From positions 1 to 64,000 of the forward strand of contig NZ_JAKJHX010000008.1 of the NCBI RefSeq assembly GCF_021648855.1: DNA of 64,000 nt. Reading direction: 5' to 3'. Source of the DNA: Tychonema litorale BBK16. GTDB lineage: Bacteria > Cyanobacteriota > Cyanobacteriia > Cyanobacteriales > Microcoleaceae. Positions 1-8,869 of the stretch are shown here, one piece after another (within the stretch, counting starts at the first letter, position 1; each line of letters begins with the position of its first letter). The notes beneath the pieces were generated by a model that saw only the letters and a program-made list of their open reading frames with translations, had not been told where the DNA came from and made no database searches. The position numbers and the translations under genes are program-made.

Positions 1-56
1 ATGCCCTATGCCCTATGCCCTATGCCCTATGCCCTATGCCCTATGCCCTATGCCCA
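1..56. repeat. Heptamer tandem repeat ATGCCCT, eight units
   Basis: Seven perfect copies of ATGCCCT are followed by one ATGCCCA, directly downstream of the kdpD stop codon. Short heptamer tandem repeats of this kind are known between genes of filamentous cyanobacteria. The array starts at the window edge, so its full length is unknown. Confidence 0.95.
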
Positions 57-60
57 ATAA

Positions 61-1203
61 CTAATGACTTTTTTCAGTAGCAATGATGTGCAAATCTACG
101 TGTTTGAGCGATCGCACTAATTGCTGAGTCAAAGAGCCCCGTAGCAGCAATTTCCATCGAGATTGCTGGCTTTCGCCAATCACAATTTGAGTAATGCGAT
201 ACTCTTGAGCTACATCGGAAATGGCTTTTGCTATATTCTGATTCTGCACTCGCAGAAATAGCCCGTTAAATTCTTGACAAAGTTTCTCACAAGTTTCAAC
301 GTGTAAGCTTTCGGATTTTGTTAAGAAGCGATCGGGATTCTCGACAAATAAAGCATAAAATGGAGCATTCATATAGCTAGAAATTCTCCCACCCCGTCGC
401 AGAAGTTGCAAAGAATTGGGATAAGTTGAAACGCAGACTAAAACTCGTTCGTGAATGTTGCAAGATTGACCTTTTAAAGTTGCTGCATCATCTTCAACAC
501 TATCTGCTACCTCCCGCAGCGCCAGTTCTCGCAAAGCAATTAAATGACGGCGCTGGAAAAAGTTTTTTAAAGATTGTTCAATTTTTTCTGGAGCATAAAT
601 TTTGCCTTCTAGCAAGCGTTCTTCTAGGGTTTCTGGTGTGACATCAATCACGATTACTTCGTCAGCTTCTTCGAGAATGCGATCGGGCACTCGCTCTCGG
701 ACGACAACTCCGGTAATTCGTGCTACTAAATCATTGAGACTTTCTATGTGTTGAATGTTGAGAGTGGAGAAAACATCAATACCAGCATTGAGAATTAATT
801 CAACATCTTGATATCGCTTTTCTCGCAAAGAACCGGGAATGTTTGTATGAGCTAGTTCGTCTACTAATGCTAGTTGAGGGTGGCGCGCTATGACAGCTTC
901 TGCATCCATCTCTGTTAGCATTTTTTCGCCTCGTAGCATTTCTTTTCGTGGCACTATTTCTAGTCCCTCGCCTTTTGCTACTGTCTCTTTTCGCCCGTGA
1001 GTTTCTAATAACCCGACGACGATATCAATGCCTTCTAATTTGAGTCGGTGTCCTTCCTCAAGCATTTTGAAAGTTTTGCCGACACCGGGGGCCATGCCAA
1101 TAAAGATTTTGTGCTTGCCCCGGCGGCGGGTGCGATCGTAAGTGCGATTCGGTTGAATGTAAACTTCGTTCGGATCGTTTGGGAGTTCACTAGAGTGAAT
1201 CAT
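61..1203 (-). CDS. kdpD: Truncated KdpD: N-terminal KdpD domain plus USP domain, no kinase
   Basis: This protein corresponds to the cytoplasmic N-terminal half of the potassium sensor KdpD. The P-loop GMAPGVGKT is near residues 36-44, followed by the family signatures ETHGRKET, VDELAHTN and NIQHIESLND. A universal-stress-protein-like domain occupies roughly residues 245-375. Full-length KdpD is about 900 residues and continues with four membrane helices and a HisKA/HATPase kinase; at 380 residues none of that is present. Truncated KdpD proteins of this size are known from Anabaena kdp operons, so this is probably a normal cyanobacterial form and not a broken gene. It is the last gene of the kdp cluster, 164 bp after kdpC, and that gap holds a 30-bp inverted repeat. 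It probably senses or relays potassium status, but cannot phosphorylate a regulator by itself. Confidence 0.93.
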   Translation of the reverse strand: MIHSSELPNDPNEVYIQPNRTYDRTRRRGKHKIFIGMAPGVGKTFKMLEEGHRLKLEGIDIVVGLLETHGRKETVAKGEGLEIVPRKEMLRGEKMLTEMDAEAVIARHPQLALVDELAHTNIPGSLREKRYQDVELILNAGIDVFSTLNIQHIESLNDLVARITGVVVRERVPDRILEEADEVIVIDVTPETLEERLLEGKIYAPEKIEQSLKNFFQRRHLIALRELALREVADSVEDDAATLKGQSCNIHERVLVCVSTYPNSLQLLRRGGRISSYMNAPFYALFVENPDRFLTKSESLHVETCEKLCQEFNGLFLRVQNQNIAKAISDVAQEYRITQIVIGESQQSRWKLLLRGSLTQQLVRSLKHVDLHIIATEKSH

Positions 1204-1211
1204 AGCTGAAT

Positions 1212-1359
1212 AGTCAGTAGTCAGTTGGTAGTTGTCAGTAGTTTGTAGTTCGTAGTCAGTTGTTGGTTGTTAGTTGTCGATCCCTTGTCAATAACTAATA
1301 ACTAATAATTACTGACTACTGACTACTGACTACTGACAACTACCAACTGACTACTGACT
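1212..1359. repeat. Perfect 30-bp inverted repeat between kdpC and kdpD
   Basis: The arms 1212-1241 and 1330-1359 are exact reverse complements, separated by 88 bp. Both arms are built from short AGTCAGT/TTGGTAGT units, related to the degenerate ACTGACT repeats seen upstream of kdpB and kdpF. In a kdp transcript the arms could form a long hairpin ahead of kdpD. Confidence 0.9.
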
Positions 1360-1367
1360 GTAAACTA

Positions 1368-1988
1368 TTATAAGCCATCGAGAGCTAAATTCAGCTTGAG
1401 GACGTTGACCCCCGGTTCGCCAAAGATGCCAAGGAATCTGCCATCTGTATTCTTGGATACTAGCATTTCTACTTCATTGAGATTGAGCGATCGCACTTTT
1501 GCGATCCGTTGAACTTGTGCTCTAGCGGCCTCTTCGCTAATGTGCGGATCGAGGCTTGAACCAGAAGTATACACTAAATCAGCAGTTGGTTTAATACCAG
1601 CTTTGTTCAGACGGTCTATTTCAACTTGAACGCCCTGAAAACCATCTTTCTCATTACCTCGTTTTAGCAGATCTGAGTTGCTGGGAGCAAGATTGCTAGC
1701 TCCCGAAACGCCTGTTCTTTGACTTAAATTCTCTCCTTTTGTCTGGGGGTAGTCTGGAAAACTGCTGTAATTTGTAGTGCTGGGACGGCTCCAAAAGTAT
1801 TTTTCTGATGTGAAAGACTGACCGATTAATGACGAGCCAACTACAACTCCTTGCTTGGTTATTAAGCTGCCATTAGCCTGGCTATTGAAAGCAAGTTGAC
1901 CGATTGCTAGCATTATCAAGGGATAAATAATAGCTGTAATTCCCCATAAAACTAGGGTGACACGAATTGCTTTGATTATTTCTCTCAT
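1368..1988 (-). CDS. kdpC: Potassium-transporting ATPase subunit C (KdpC)
   Basis: KdpC is the single-span accessory subunit of the KdpFABC potassium pump of the plasma membrane. The protein has one N-terminal membrane helix (about residues 8-32), then a periplasmic domain with family signatures such as GQSF, FWSRPS, SNLAPSN, DLVYTSGSSLDPHIS and FGEPGVNVL near the C-terminus. The frame extends 4 codons upstream to a TTG at 2000, but ATG 1988 is preferred because GAGGT lies six bases before it. The length of 206 residues is normal. It lies 152 bp after the small kdpF/G gene, across a GGAAGAA repeat, and 164 bp before kdpD. Confidence 0.96.
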   Translation of the reverse strand: MREIIKAIRVTLVLWGITAIIYPLIMLAIGQLAFNSQANGSLITKQGVVVGSSLIGQSFTSEKYFWSRPSTTNYSSFPDYPQTKGENLSQRTGVSGASNLAPSNSDLLKRGNEKDGFQGVQVEIDRLNKAGIKPTADLVYTSGSSLDPHISEEAARAQVQRIAKVRSLNLNEVEMLVSKNTDGRFLGIFGEPGVNVLKLNLALDGL

Positions 1989-2006
1989 AAATGACCTCAA
2001 TTAATG

Positions 2007-2080
2007 AAGGAAGAAGGAAGAAGGAAGAAGGAAGAAAGTCCTTCGACTACGCTCAGGAACCGGGAAGAAGGAAGAAACAA
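2007..2080. repeat. GGAAGAA tandem repeat plus CTTCGACT/GCTCAGG unit in kdpF-kdpC gap
   Basis: About four GGAAGAA units are followed by a spacer containing CTTCGACTACGCTCAGG and then two more units. The same combination of GGAAGAA units and a TTCGACT/GCTCAGG segment recurs at 28266-28365, so this is a dispersed composite repeat. Confidence 0.85.
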
Positions 2081-2140
2081 CTTTTTCTGTATTCGTTTGG
2101 GAGTGCGAAACAGGTTAAATTGTTGTTTGCCGTGATTTAC

Positions 2141-2410
2141 CTAAAATCTTTCCGGTTGAAAAATCACGACAAAAAGATAAATGGCTAGTGCGATAATCAC
2201 TAATCCCAAAAGACTTAAACCCCACGCAGCTTTCTTGGTCAAATTTTCATCCGCAGCCGCGTAAACAGCCGGGGCAATTATTAAGTTAAAACACATTGCC
2301 AGAAATAATTGCACCGGGATTGGGTGGCGTTGCCAAAGCATTTGTGCTAATTCAATTGTTTCTTGGAAATCCCTAGGTAAAATATCATTGAGCAAATCAT
2401 TCCGTTTCAT
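2141..2410 (-). CDS. kdpF: Small Kdp membrane subunit (KdpF/KdpG-like)
   Basis: This is a small membrane protein of 89 residues located between kdpB and kdpC. It has one hydrophobic segment near residues 35-52 and a second at the C-terminus that ends in IFQPERF. The terminal PERF resembles the end of KdpF, the small stabilising subunit of the Kdp pump, while the N-terminal extension resembles the KdpG products described for Anabaena kdp operons. The frame is open for 13 codons further upstream, but ATG 2410 is chosen because a strong AAGGAG lies about eight bases before it. The assignment rests on position and on the C-terminal motif. Confidence 0.75.
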   Translation of the reverse strand: MKRNDLLNDILPRDFQETIELAQMLWQRHPIPVQLFLAMCFNLIIAPAVYAAADENLTKKAAWGLSLLGLVIIALAIYLFVVIFQPERF

Positions 2411-2522
2411 ACATTCTCCTTTTGTGGGGACTAAATATCTTTCAAACAAATTAACCGCAGAACTTTTAAGAAAAGTTGGGCATTAATGACTGCTGACTAA
2501 TGACTGCTGACTACTGACTTCT

Positions 2523-4616
2523 TTATGCTAAGCCAACAGCAGTAATCAAAACATCGATGATTTTGATGGCTATAAACGGTGCAACTGCTCCGCCTAATCC
2601 ATAGATTAAAATGTTTCGCTGCAACAGTTGATTGGCGCTCAATGGTCGAAATTTTACTCCGGTTAGTGCGAGGGGAATCAAAGCGGGAATAATTAAAGCA
2701 TTGTAAATTAATGCTGATAAAACCGCAGACTGTCCGCTAGCTAAACCCATTACGTTCAATGCGCCAACGGGGGCAAACATTGCTGGAATAATTGCAAAAT
2801 ATTTAGCGATATCGTTGGCTAGGGAAAATGTAGTCAGCGCGCCGCGAGTAATCAGCAATTGTTTGCCAATTGTCACTAAATCAATCAGTTTTGTCGGGTC
2901 AGAATCTAAATCAACCATGTTCGCAGCTTCTTTTGCGGCTTGGGTTCCAGAGTTCATCGCGAGTCCTACGTTTGCTTGGGCTAGTGCGGGTGCGTCGTTG
3001 GTTCCGTCTCCCGTCATTGCTACTAATCTGCCCTCGGCTTGTTGCTTGCGAATTACTTCAATTTTGTCCTCTGGAGTTGCTTCGGCGATGAAGTCGTCAA
3101 CTCCGGCTTCGTCGGCAATTACTGATGCTGTAATTCGGTTATCTCCGGTGAGCATGATGGTGCGAATTCCCATTTTTCTGAGTTGATCGAACCGATCGCG
3201 AATCCCCGGTTTGATAATATCTTTCAAATAGATAATGCCGTAGATGTCGTTGCCTTGACAAACTCCCAAAGGTGTACCTCCAAGCCGGGAAACTCGCTCG
3301 TAAGCTTCATCGAGATCGGGGCCGATATTGCCACCGCGCGATCGCACAAAACCCTTCACCGCATCCACCGCGCCCTTACGAACCTCAGTACCATCAGGCA
3401 AATCGGTTCCTGACATCCGCGTTTTTGCCGAAAAATCCAGCCCGGTGGCGTTAGTGCGATCGAACTCCACCGTTGCGCCCAATTTTTCTGCCAAACGGAC
3501 GATCGACTTTCCCTCTGGAGTCTCATCAAACAGACTCCCAGCCAAGGCTATACTGGCAACTTCTTCCAGCGAATGACCGTTTACTGCGATGAACTCTTCA
3601 GCTAAACGGTTGCCTAGGGTGATTGTCCCCGTTTTGTCCAAAATCAGCGTATTCACGTCGCCGCAAGCCTCCACCGCTCGTCCAGAGGTCGCTATCACGT
3701 TAAACTGAGCCACGCGATCCATTCCCGCAATCCCGATCGCACTTAACAAACCGCCGATCGTCGTCGGGATCAGCGCCACCAGTAGCGAAATCAGCGTCAC
3801 CACACCCACAGGAGTTTTGACGTAATTTCCCACGGGCGGAATCGTTGACACCACAATCAAAAACACCAGAGTCAGCACCGCCAGCAATACAGTTAGCGCG
3901 ATCTCGTTAGGCGTTTTCGAGCGTTCAGCGCCCTCCACCAGCGCGATCATCCTGTCCAAAAACCCCTTACCGGGGTCGGCCATCACCCGCAGCGTCAGTT
4001 CGTCGGAAAGGATGCGTGTCCCGCCGGTAACTGAACTGGCGACATCCGAACCTGGTTCCTTGAGCACTGGCGCGGATTCCCCGGTGATTGCAGATTCGTC
4101 TACTGATGCGACACCTGCGATCACTTCGCCGTCAGAGGGAATGACATCGCCTGCGATCACTTTTATTTGGTCGCCGCGTCTCAAGGAGGTGGAACTCACT
4201 TCCTGTGTTGAACCGTCTGGCAAGAGTTTGCGGGCTGTGGTGTCTGCTTTGGTCGATCGCAGTGCGTCTGCTTGGGCTTTACCACGCCCTTCTGCTACCG
4301 CTTCGGCAAAATTAGCAAATACCAAAGTGAAGAACAAAATGAAGGTGACCAGGCCATTAAAAACTACCTGATTTTTACCTGGAACCGGTCCGAAAAGACT
4401 AGGATCGATCGTCAACAATGCAGTAACAATTGTGCCAATCCAGACCACAAACATCACGGGATTTTTTAGCATTACCCGTGGGTCAAGTTTGACAAAAGCT
4501 TCTTTAAAAGCTCTTTGATAAAGACCTTTTGTATTAGCCTTCGGCGTGTGTCTGCGGGACTCGCGAGAGCCTCCACGACGGGATTTTTGGGAATCGGGGG
4601 TATTGGAAGAAGCCAT
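2523..4616 (-). CDS. kdpB: Potassium-transporting P-type ATPase subunit B (KdpB)
   Basis: KdpB is the catalytic P-type ATPase subunit that hydrolyses ATP to drive potassium import through KdpA. The P-type signatures are all visible: ITGESAPV in the actuator domain (about residue 177), the phosphorylation motif DKTGT (about 328), and the hinge motif [10 protein letters not shown] (about 536-545). The membrane helices sit in the expected places: an N-terminal pair, a central pair and a C-terminal group. The 697 residues are normal. The basic N-terminal tail of about 35 residues, rich in Ser and Arg, is longer than in enterobacterial KdpB. It follows kdpA by 70 bp, which supports one transcript. 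Confidence 0.98.
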   Translation of the reverse strand: MASSNTPDSQKSRRGGSRESRRHTPKANTKGLYQRAFKEAFVKLDPRVMLKNPVMFVVWIGTIVTALLTIDPSLFGPVPGKNQVVFNGLVTFILFFTLVFANFAEAVAEGRGKAQADALRSTKADTTARKLLPDGSTQEVSSTSLRRGDQIKVIAGDVIPSDGEVIAGVASVDESAITGESAPVLKEPGSDVASSVTGGTRILSDELTLRVMADPGKGFLDRMIALVEGAERSKTPNEIALTVLLAVLTLVFLIVVSTIPPVGNYVKTPVGVVTLISLLVALIPTTIGGLLSAIGIAGMDRVAQFNVIATSGRAVEACGDVNTLILDKTGTITLGNRLAEEFIAVNGHSLEEVASIALAGSLFDETPEGKSIVRLAEKLGATVEFDRTNATGLDFSAKTRMSGTDLPDGTEVRKGAVDAVKGFVRSRGGNIGPDLDEAYERVSRLGGTPLGVCQGNDIYGIIYLKDIIKPGIRDRFDQLRKMGIRTIMLTGDNRITASVIADEAGVDDFIAEATPEDKIEVIRKQQAEGRLVAMTGDGTNDAPALAQANVGLAMNSGTQAAKEAANMVDLDSDPTKLIDLVTIGKQLLITRGALTTFSLANDIAKYFAIIPAMFAPVGALNVMGLASGQSAVLSALIYNALIIPALIPLALTGVKFRPLSANQLLQRNILIYGLGGAVAPFIAIKIIDVLITAVGLA

Positions 4617-4686
4617 ATCGATTTTGGATTTTTAATGAACCAGAGAGAACACAGAGAAAGAGTAGAGGGATGTTGACAATTTTTTG

Positions 4687-6444
4687 CTACAGAGGTGGAG
4701 GTGTTGATGTCGCTTCAGGTGAAGGCGCAGTTACTGGTACTTGTTCCAACTTAGCTTTGCTAATTTCAAATCCTTCGGCAATTGGCCCTAAAGCTAGAAC
4801 TGGGAAAAATGTCAGCGCGCCCAGAATTATAATTACTCCGGCGGTGACACTGGTGAACAAAATTGAATCTGTTCTGAGAGTACCTGTTGTTTCTGGTACT
4901 GGTTGTTTGTTAGTCATGCTGTCAGCTAAAAGCAGCAAGGCAACAATCGGAACATAGCGTCCCAACAGCAGGCTAAAACAGGTGCTTAAATTCCACCAAA
5001 GTCCAGTAGATGCTGGTTGAGAGTCTGCTAATCCTTCAAAGCCTGAACCGTTGTTGGCTGCGGCAGAAGCATATTCGTACATCACCTGGGAAATGCCGTG
5101 AAATCCGGGGTTGCTGATGCCGCTCAAACTGTCTGGAAATGCGAGGGCAATTGCGCCGGGTATTAAAACTGCGATCGGGTGAATTATCAGGACAACGCTA
5201 GCTAAAACAATTTCCCGTTTTTCAATTTTGCGACCTAGGAATTCTGGTGTTCTTCCCACCATTAATCCGGTGAGAAATACGCTCAGAATTAAGTAGATAA
5301 ACAAGTAAGCTGTTCCCGTTCCTTGTCCGCCCCAAACGATTTGCAGAAATAAGTTAAACAGAGTAGCAAAACCACCCGGAGGCATGAGAGAATCATGCAT
5401 TCCGTTGACAGCTCCGCACATTGTTCCTGTTGTAGTCACAGCCCAAAGTGCTGTTTCTGCCCAGCCGAATCGGACTTCTTTTCCTTCTAGATTTGGCTGC
5501 GCTGAACCCAGCAAATTATTGACTTGAGGATTGCCTTGAAACTCGCCTGTTGCTGCAATGGTAATTAAGATAACGAAAATGCCAAAAACCATCCAAAAAA
5601 TCAACCATCCTTGTTTTTTGTTGTTGGCAAATATGCCGTAGGTGTGAATGAGCGATGCTGGAATTGAAACCATTGCTATTGTTTCTAGCAGGTTAGTAAA
5701 AGGATTGGGATTTTCAAAGGGGTGAGCGGAGTTGATGGCAAAAAATCCGCCTCCGTTTTCTCCGAGTTGTTTGATGCTTTCAAAGTGAGCTACTGGGCCG
5801 CGAGCAATTATTTGCGTGCCACCTTCTAATGTACGGGCGACTGCCGGCCCGGCTAGGGTTTCTGGGACTCCTGAAATCAGCAAAAATAAGCCAATTATTA
5901 AAGAAAGTGGCAGCAGGATGCGAGTAATTGATTGAATTAAATCAATGTAAAAGTTGCCCAACGGACGACCGGTTAATCCGCGGATAAAGGCAATACCTAC
6001 TGCTAAACCAGTAGCGGCTGAGGTAAACATTAAAAAACCCAGAGTTAACTGGGATAAATAAGTAAATGTTGTCTCGCCGGAGTAATGTTGTTGGTCGGTG
6101 TTGGTGAGGAATGAGATAGTTGTGTGCAGGGCGGTATCCCAGGTGGGTACACCTAAACTGGTGGCATTTAAAGGCAGGAGTCCTTGAAGCATTAAAATTA
6201 GAAAAACAAATATGCCCATTGCTATATTGCTGTAGAATAGCGATCGGGCATATTGCCAACCTGTCATTGAATCTGAAGAACGAATATTGCCAGCAGTATA
6301 GATCAGTTGTTCTACGGGTTTAATCGCGGGGTCGAGGATGGTTGATTCTCCCATGTATACCCGCGCCATGTATTTGCCAAAAACAGGGGCGATCGCTACT
6401 ACGATGATTAGCGTTAATGCGATTTGAATGAGTCCTTCAAGCAT
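4687..6444 (-). CDS. kdpA: Potassium-transporting ATPase subunit A (KdpA)
   Basis: KdpA is the ion-translocating subunit of the Kdp pump and is related to the SKT channel superfamily. The protein is strongly hydrophobic with about ten membrane helices and carries family motifs including [22 protein letters not shown] (a selectivity-filter loop), [14 protein letters not shown] and [13 protein letters not shown]. The frame is open upstream to a TTG at 6492, but ATG 6444 gives the canonical start MLEGLIQIA. The C-terminus has an extra Pro/Thr/Ser-rich tail of about 25 residues, absent from most KdpA proteins. It is the first gene of the kdp cluster and is divergent from a two-component pair. Confidence 0.97.
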   Translation of the reverse strand: MLEGLIQIALTLIIVVAIAPVFGKYMARVYMGESTILDPAIKPVEQLIYTAGNIRSSDSMTGWQYARSLFYSNIAMGIFVFLILMLQGLLPLNATSLGVPTWDTALHTTISFLTNTDQQHYSGETTFTYLSQLTLGFLMFTSAATGLAVGIAFIRGLTGRPLGNFYIDLIQSITRILLPLSLIIGLFLLISGVPETLAGPAVARTLEGGTQIIARGPVAHFESIKQLGENGGGFFAINSAHPFENPNPFTNLLETIAMVSIPASLIHTYGIFANNKKQGWLIFWMVFGIFVILITIAATGEFQGNPQVNNLLGSAQPNLEGKEVRFGWAETALWAVTTTGTMCGAVNGMHDSLMPPGGFATLFNLFLQIVWGGQGTGTAYLFIYLILSVFLTGLMVGRTPEFLGRKIEKREIVLASVVLIIHPIAVLIPGAIALAFPDSLSGISNPGFHGISQVMYEYASAAANNGSGFEGLADSQPASTGLWWNLSTCFSLLLGRYVPIVALLLLADSMTNKQPVPETTGTLRTDSILFTSVTAGVIIILGALTFFPVLALGPIAEGFEISKAKLEQVPVTAPSPEATSTPPPL

Positions 6445-6608
6445 AATTGATCCAATACTTCCTTGAAAGTGCAATCTACTTTTAACAGTCAATATACTTG
6501 AAGTTAGGGTTTTTGATAATTAGCCCATAGGTATAAGTTGTCGTTTACAAATTATGTTTGGCTGCTATATACTTCCACGAATAGATCAATGCTTAGATAT
6601 TGAGTATT

Positions 6609-6630
6609 ATCTATACTTGCAGATATAGAT
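6609..6630. promoter_or_regulatory. Candidate operator between kdpA and the divergent kinase gene
   Basis: A perfect inverted repeat ATCTATA-N8-TATAGAT lies in the 289-bp intergenic region between the divergent kdpA and histidine-kinase genes. The symmetry and position suggest a dimeric regulator site. No known cyanobacterial consensus was recognised and AT-rich symmetry can arise by chance. Confidence 0.3.
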
Positions 6631-6733
6631 GCTGTCTAAACACTCTAATCTTGCGTCACAATAGATGGAAAAGTCCTAAGTATAAGGCAGGAAATTTAGT
6701 GTAAATCTAAAAGATAGAATGGATTAATAAAGG

Positions 6734-7834
6734 ATGTTACACCGCTTATTTAAAATCACAGAAAACTTGATGATTCAGGAGAAGTATTTGCGGGGGCGAT
6801 GGTCGATCGCAATTTTATTTGCGATCGTCGCAGCACTAGAATTTACTACGCCTTCGGAGTATTTATTCGGATACTTGTACACTGGGCCAATTTTAATTGC
6901 AAATTCGCGTCTGAGTCGGTTGGGAAAGTTGCAAATTACGCTGGTAGCAGCAGCATTGACGCTGTTAAGTTTGTTTGTTCCTTATGGAGAAAAGATCGCC
7001 CTAGCGACTGTTGCAAATAGAGCGATTGGTGTGATGGCTTTGGGGGTGACGGGATATTTGAGCGATCGCAATCAGCAGTACCAAGAGGCGATCGCGATCG
7101 CGAAAGCGCAATTGCAGTCACAGCAGCAGTTAGCTAGCATCCGAGAAGATTTTGTGTCTACTTTGAGTCACGACTTGAAAACGCCAATGCTGGGTGCGAT
7201 CGAGACTATTAAAGCTTTTAAACAGGGGAAATTTGGGGATGTGACTTCTACTCAACAAAAAGTGCTCGAAACAATGGCCCGATCGCACAAAATGTCACTA
7301 CAATTAGTAGAAACGCTGCTAGATGTTTACCGCAACGATGCCGAAGGCTTAAAACTGCAACTTGCTCCGGTAAATTTAGTTGCTTTGGCAGAAGAAGTGA
7401 TTGCAACTATGATAGATTTATCGGCGGCGCGGCGAGTTTATATTCACATGAGTTATGGAGAGTCAGATTTTCGCCGCTCTTTGTGGGTAAAAGGCGATGC
7501 AGTGCAACTCCAGCGCGTTTTTGCTAATTTGCTGACAAATGGGATCAATCATTCTCCTCGCGGTGGTAGAGTGGAAGTGGTAATGGAATTTTATTCAAGT
7601 TATCAAGTGGTAAAAGTCCTAGATAGCGGATTGGGAATTACAGCAGACGAACTGCCGCGCTTGTTTGAACGTTTTTATCAAGGAAATGGCGATCGGCAAG
7701 CCAAAGGATCGGGATTAGGATTATACTTGTCTCGCCAAATTATTGAGGCCCACGGCGGTATAATTTGGGCAGAAAATAAATTGCCACATGGTGCTTTATT
7801 TGGATTCCGACTCCCTGCGATCCCAGAGAAATGA
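6734..7834 (+). CDS. Membrane histidine kinase, divergent from kdp
   Basis: Sensor kinase with an N-terminal membrane region of three to four helices (about residues 20-110), a short coiled coil, a HisKA domain with the phospho-acceptor His in LSHDLKTPM (about residue 145), and a HATPase domain. The N box is near NLLTNGINHS, the G1 box is LDSGLGI and the G2 box is KGSGLGLYLS. No periplasmic sensor domain is visible, so it probably senses within the membrane or indirectly. ATG 6734 lies just after an AAGG. The stop overlaps the start of the next regulator gene (ATGA), so the two are translationally coupled. The operon it regulates is not shown by the sequence. The neighbouring KdpD has no kinase, which makes this pair a candidate Kdp regulator by position only. 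Confidence 0.9.
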   Translation: MLHRLFKITENLMIQEKYLRGRWSIAILFAIVAALEFTTPSEYLFGYLYTGPILIANSRLSRLGKLQITLVAAALTLLSLFVPYGEKIALATVANRAIGVMALGVTGYLSDRNQQYQEAIAIAKAQLQSQQQLASIREDFVSTLSHDLKTPMLGAIETIKAFKQGKFGDVTSTQQKVLETMARSHKMSLQLVETLLDVYRNDAEGLKLQLAPVNLVALAEEVIATMIDLSAARRVYIHMSYGESDFRRSLWVKGDAVQLQRVFANLLTNGINHSPRGGRVEVVMEFYSSYQVVKVLDSGLGITADELPRLFERFYQGNGDRQAKGSGLGLYLSRQIIEAHGGIIWAENKLPHGALFGFRLPAIPEK

Positions 7835-8523
7835 AACCAGCATATCCATTGCGAATTCTGTTAGTAGAAGACGACGAACTGTTTCGGTTGGGACTGCAAA
7901 CGCGGTTGCAGCAAGAAAGTTGTTTGCAAGTAATTGCGGAAGCGGAAGATGGCGAAACGGCGGTAGAGTTGACTCAGGAACATTTGCCAGATGTGGTGGT
8001 TCTGGATGTGGGTTTACCAGGAATTGGTGGTATTGAAGCGTGTCGCCAAATTAAACAGAGACATCCAGGAATTCCGATTTTAATTTTAACATCTCATTCG
8101 CAAAAGTCGTTGATTGAAAGATTGATTGCTGCGGGTGCTCAGGGGTATTGTCTCAAGGGAATTGCTGCGGAAAATTTGGTGTTAGCAATTCGATCGGTAG
8201 CGGCGGGGGCTTCGTGGTGGGATAGGGCGGCAACTGCGGAAATTCGCGCGGTTTTTGCCAATCCTGAACCTGTTAAATTGGGGTTGAAATCAGATATTTT
8301 GGAGAATCCGCTGACTCCGAGGGAACAGGAAATTTTAGCTTTAGTTGCGGGGGGGAAAAGCAATCAGGAAATTGCTCAAATATTGTACATTGCTCCGGGG
8401 ACGGTGCGGGTTCATGTTCATGCGATTTTGCAAAAGTTGGAAGTGCGCGATCGCACTCAAGCTGCTGTACTCGCTATCCAGAAAGGATTGGTTGCTGAAG
8501 AATTACTGGGTAGTCAATCTTAA
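7831..8523 (+). CDS. NarL/FixJ-type response regulator
   Basis: A two-domain DNA-binding response regulator. The receiver domain covers residues 5-120, with acidic residues in LLVEDDELF, the phospho-accepting Asp in VVVLDVGLPG (about residue 56) and the conserved Lys in YCLKGI. A LuxR-type helix-turn-helix lies at about residues 160-220 (LTPREQEILALVAGG, NQEIA, VHVHAILQKL). It overlaps the upstream histidine kinase gene by 4 bp and is therefore its likely partner. KdpE proteins belong to the OmpR family instead, so if this protein regulates kdp it does so with a non-orthologous output domain. Confidence 0.93.
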   Translation: MKPAYPLRILLVEDDELFRLGLQTRLQQESCLQVIAEAEDGETAVELTQEHLPDVVVLDVGLPGIGGIEACRQIKQRHPGIPILILTSHSQKSLIERLIAAGAQGYCLKGIAAENLVLAIRSVAAGASWWDRAATAEIRAVFANPEPVKLGLKSDILENPLTPREQEILALVAGGKSNQEIAQILYIAPGTVRVHVHAILQKLEVRDRTQAAVLAIQKGLVAEELLGSQS

Positions 8524-8569
8524 AGCTGGTAGTTTATAATTGTATATAAACCTTTTGTGACTCAGAACC

Positions 8570-8804
8570 ATGAGATTTATTAATCCCAAAATAGACTTTG
8601 CCTTCAAGAAGATATTCGGTAATCTTGCGACAATTGACGCGGCTTATTGGTAGTGAATTTTCAGCAGATATTCAAAGGCGCATCCAAGAGTTAAATCGTA
8701 ACATCTTAGAAGATTTAGGAGAAGAGATGTTTGATTTTGGAAGTAGTTCAGATTTGGTGACTTGGTTGCAGCAACATTCCCGAAATTTTACTAATGACAT
8801 TTAA
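8570..8804 (+). pseudogene. Remnant of an Rpn/PD-(D/E)XK transposase-like gene with DUF4351 tail
   Basis: ATG 8570 opens a 27-codon frame starting MRFINPKIDFAFKKIFG, the typical N-terminus of Rpn-family (PD-(D/E)XK nuclease family transposase) proteins, which stops at TAG 8651. A second frame, open from 8598, carries ILRQLTRLIG and then LGEEMFDFGSSSDLVTWLQQ, which matches the C-terminal DUF4351 helices of the same family, ending at 8804. The roughly 200 intervening residues, including the nuclease core, are missing and the two ends are out of frame. This looks like an internal-deletion remnant. The 68-residue frame 8598-8804 might still be translated but cannot be a nuclease. Confidence 0.7.
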
Positions 8805-8869
8805 TATCTGAGTTTGGTATATTTGGCATATATTTAAGTTATCGACGGTCATCGAACCAGAGGTGTCTT

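Noticed and set aside
1..56. Possible CRISPR or telomere-like array
   Set aside because: Seven-base units without spacers; a short tandem repeat.
2815..3186. 123-codon frame opposite kdpB
   Set aside because: Shadow of the conserved kdpB coding sequence.
6445..6733. Possible c-di-AMP (ydaO-type) riboswitch ahead of kdpA
   Set aside because: The conserved ydaO-type core sequences were not found on the kdpA strand; only short AT-rich symmetry is visible.
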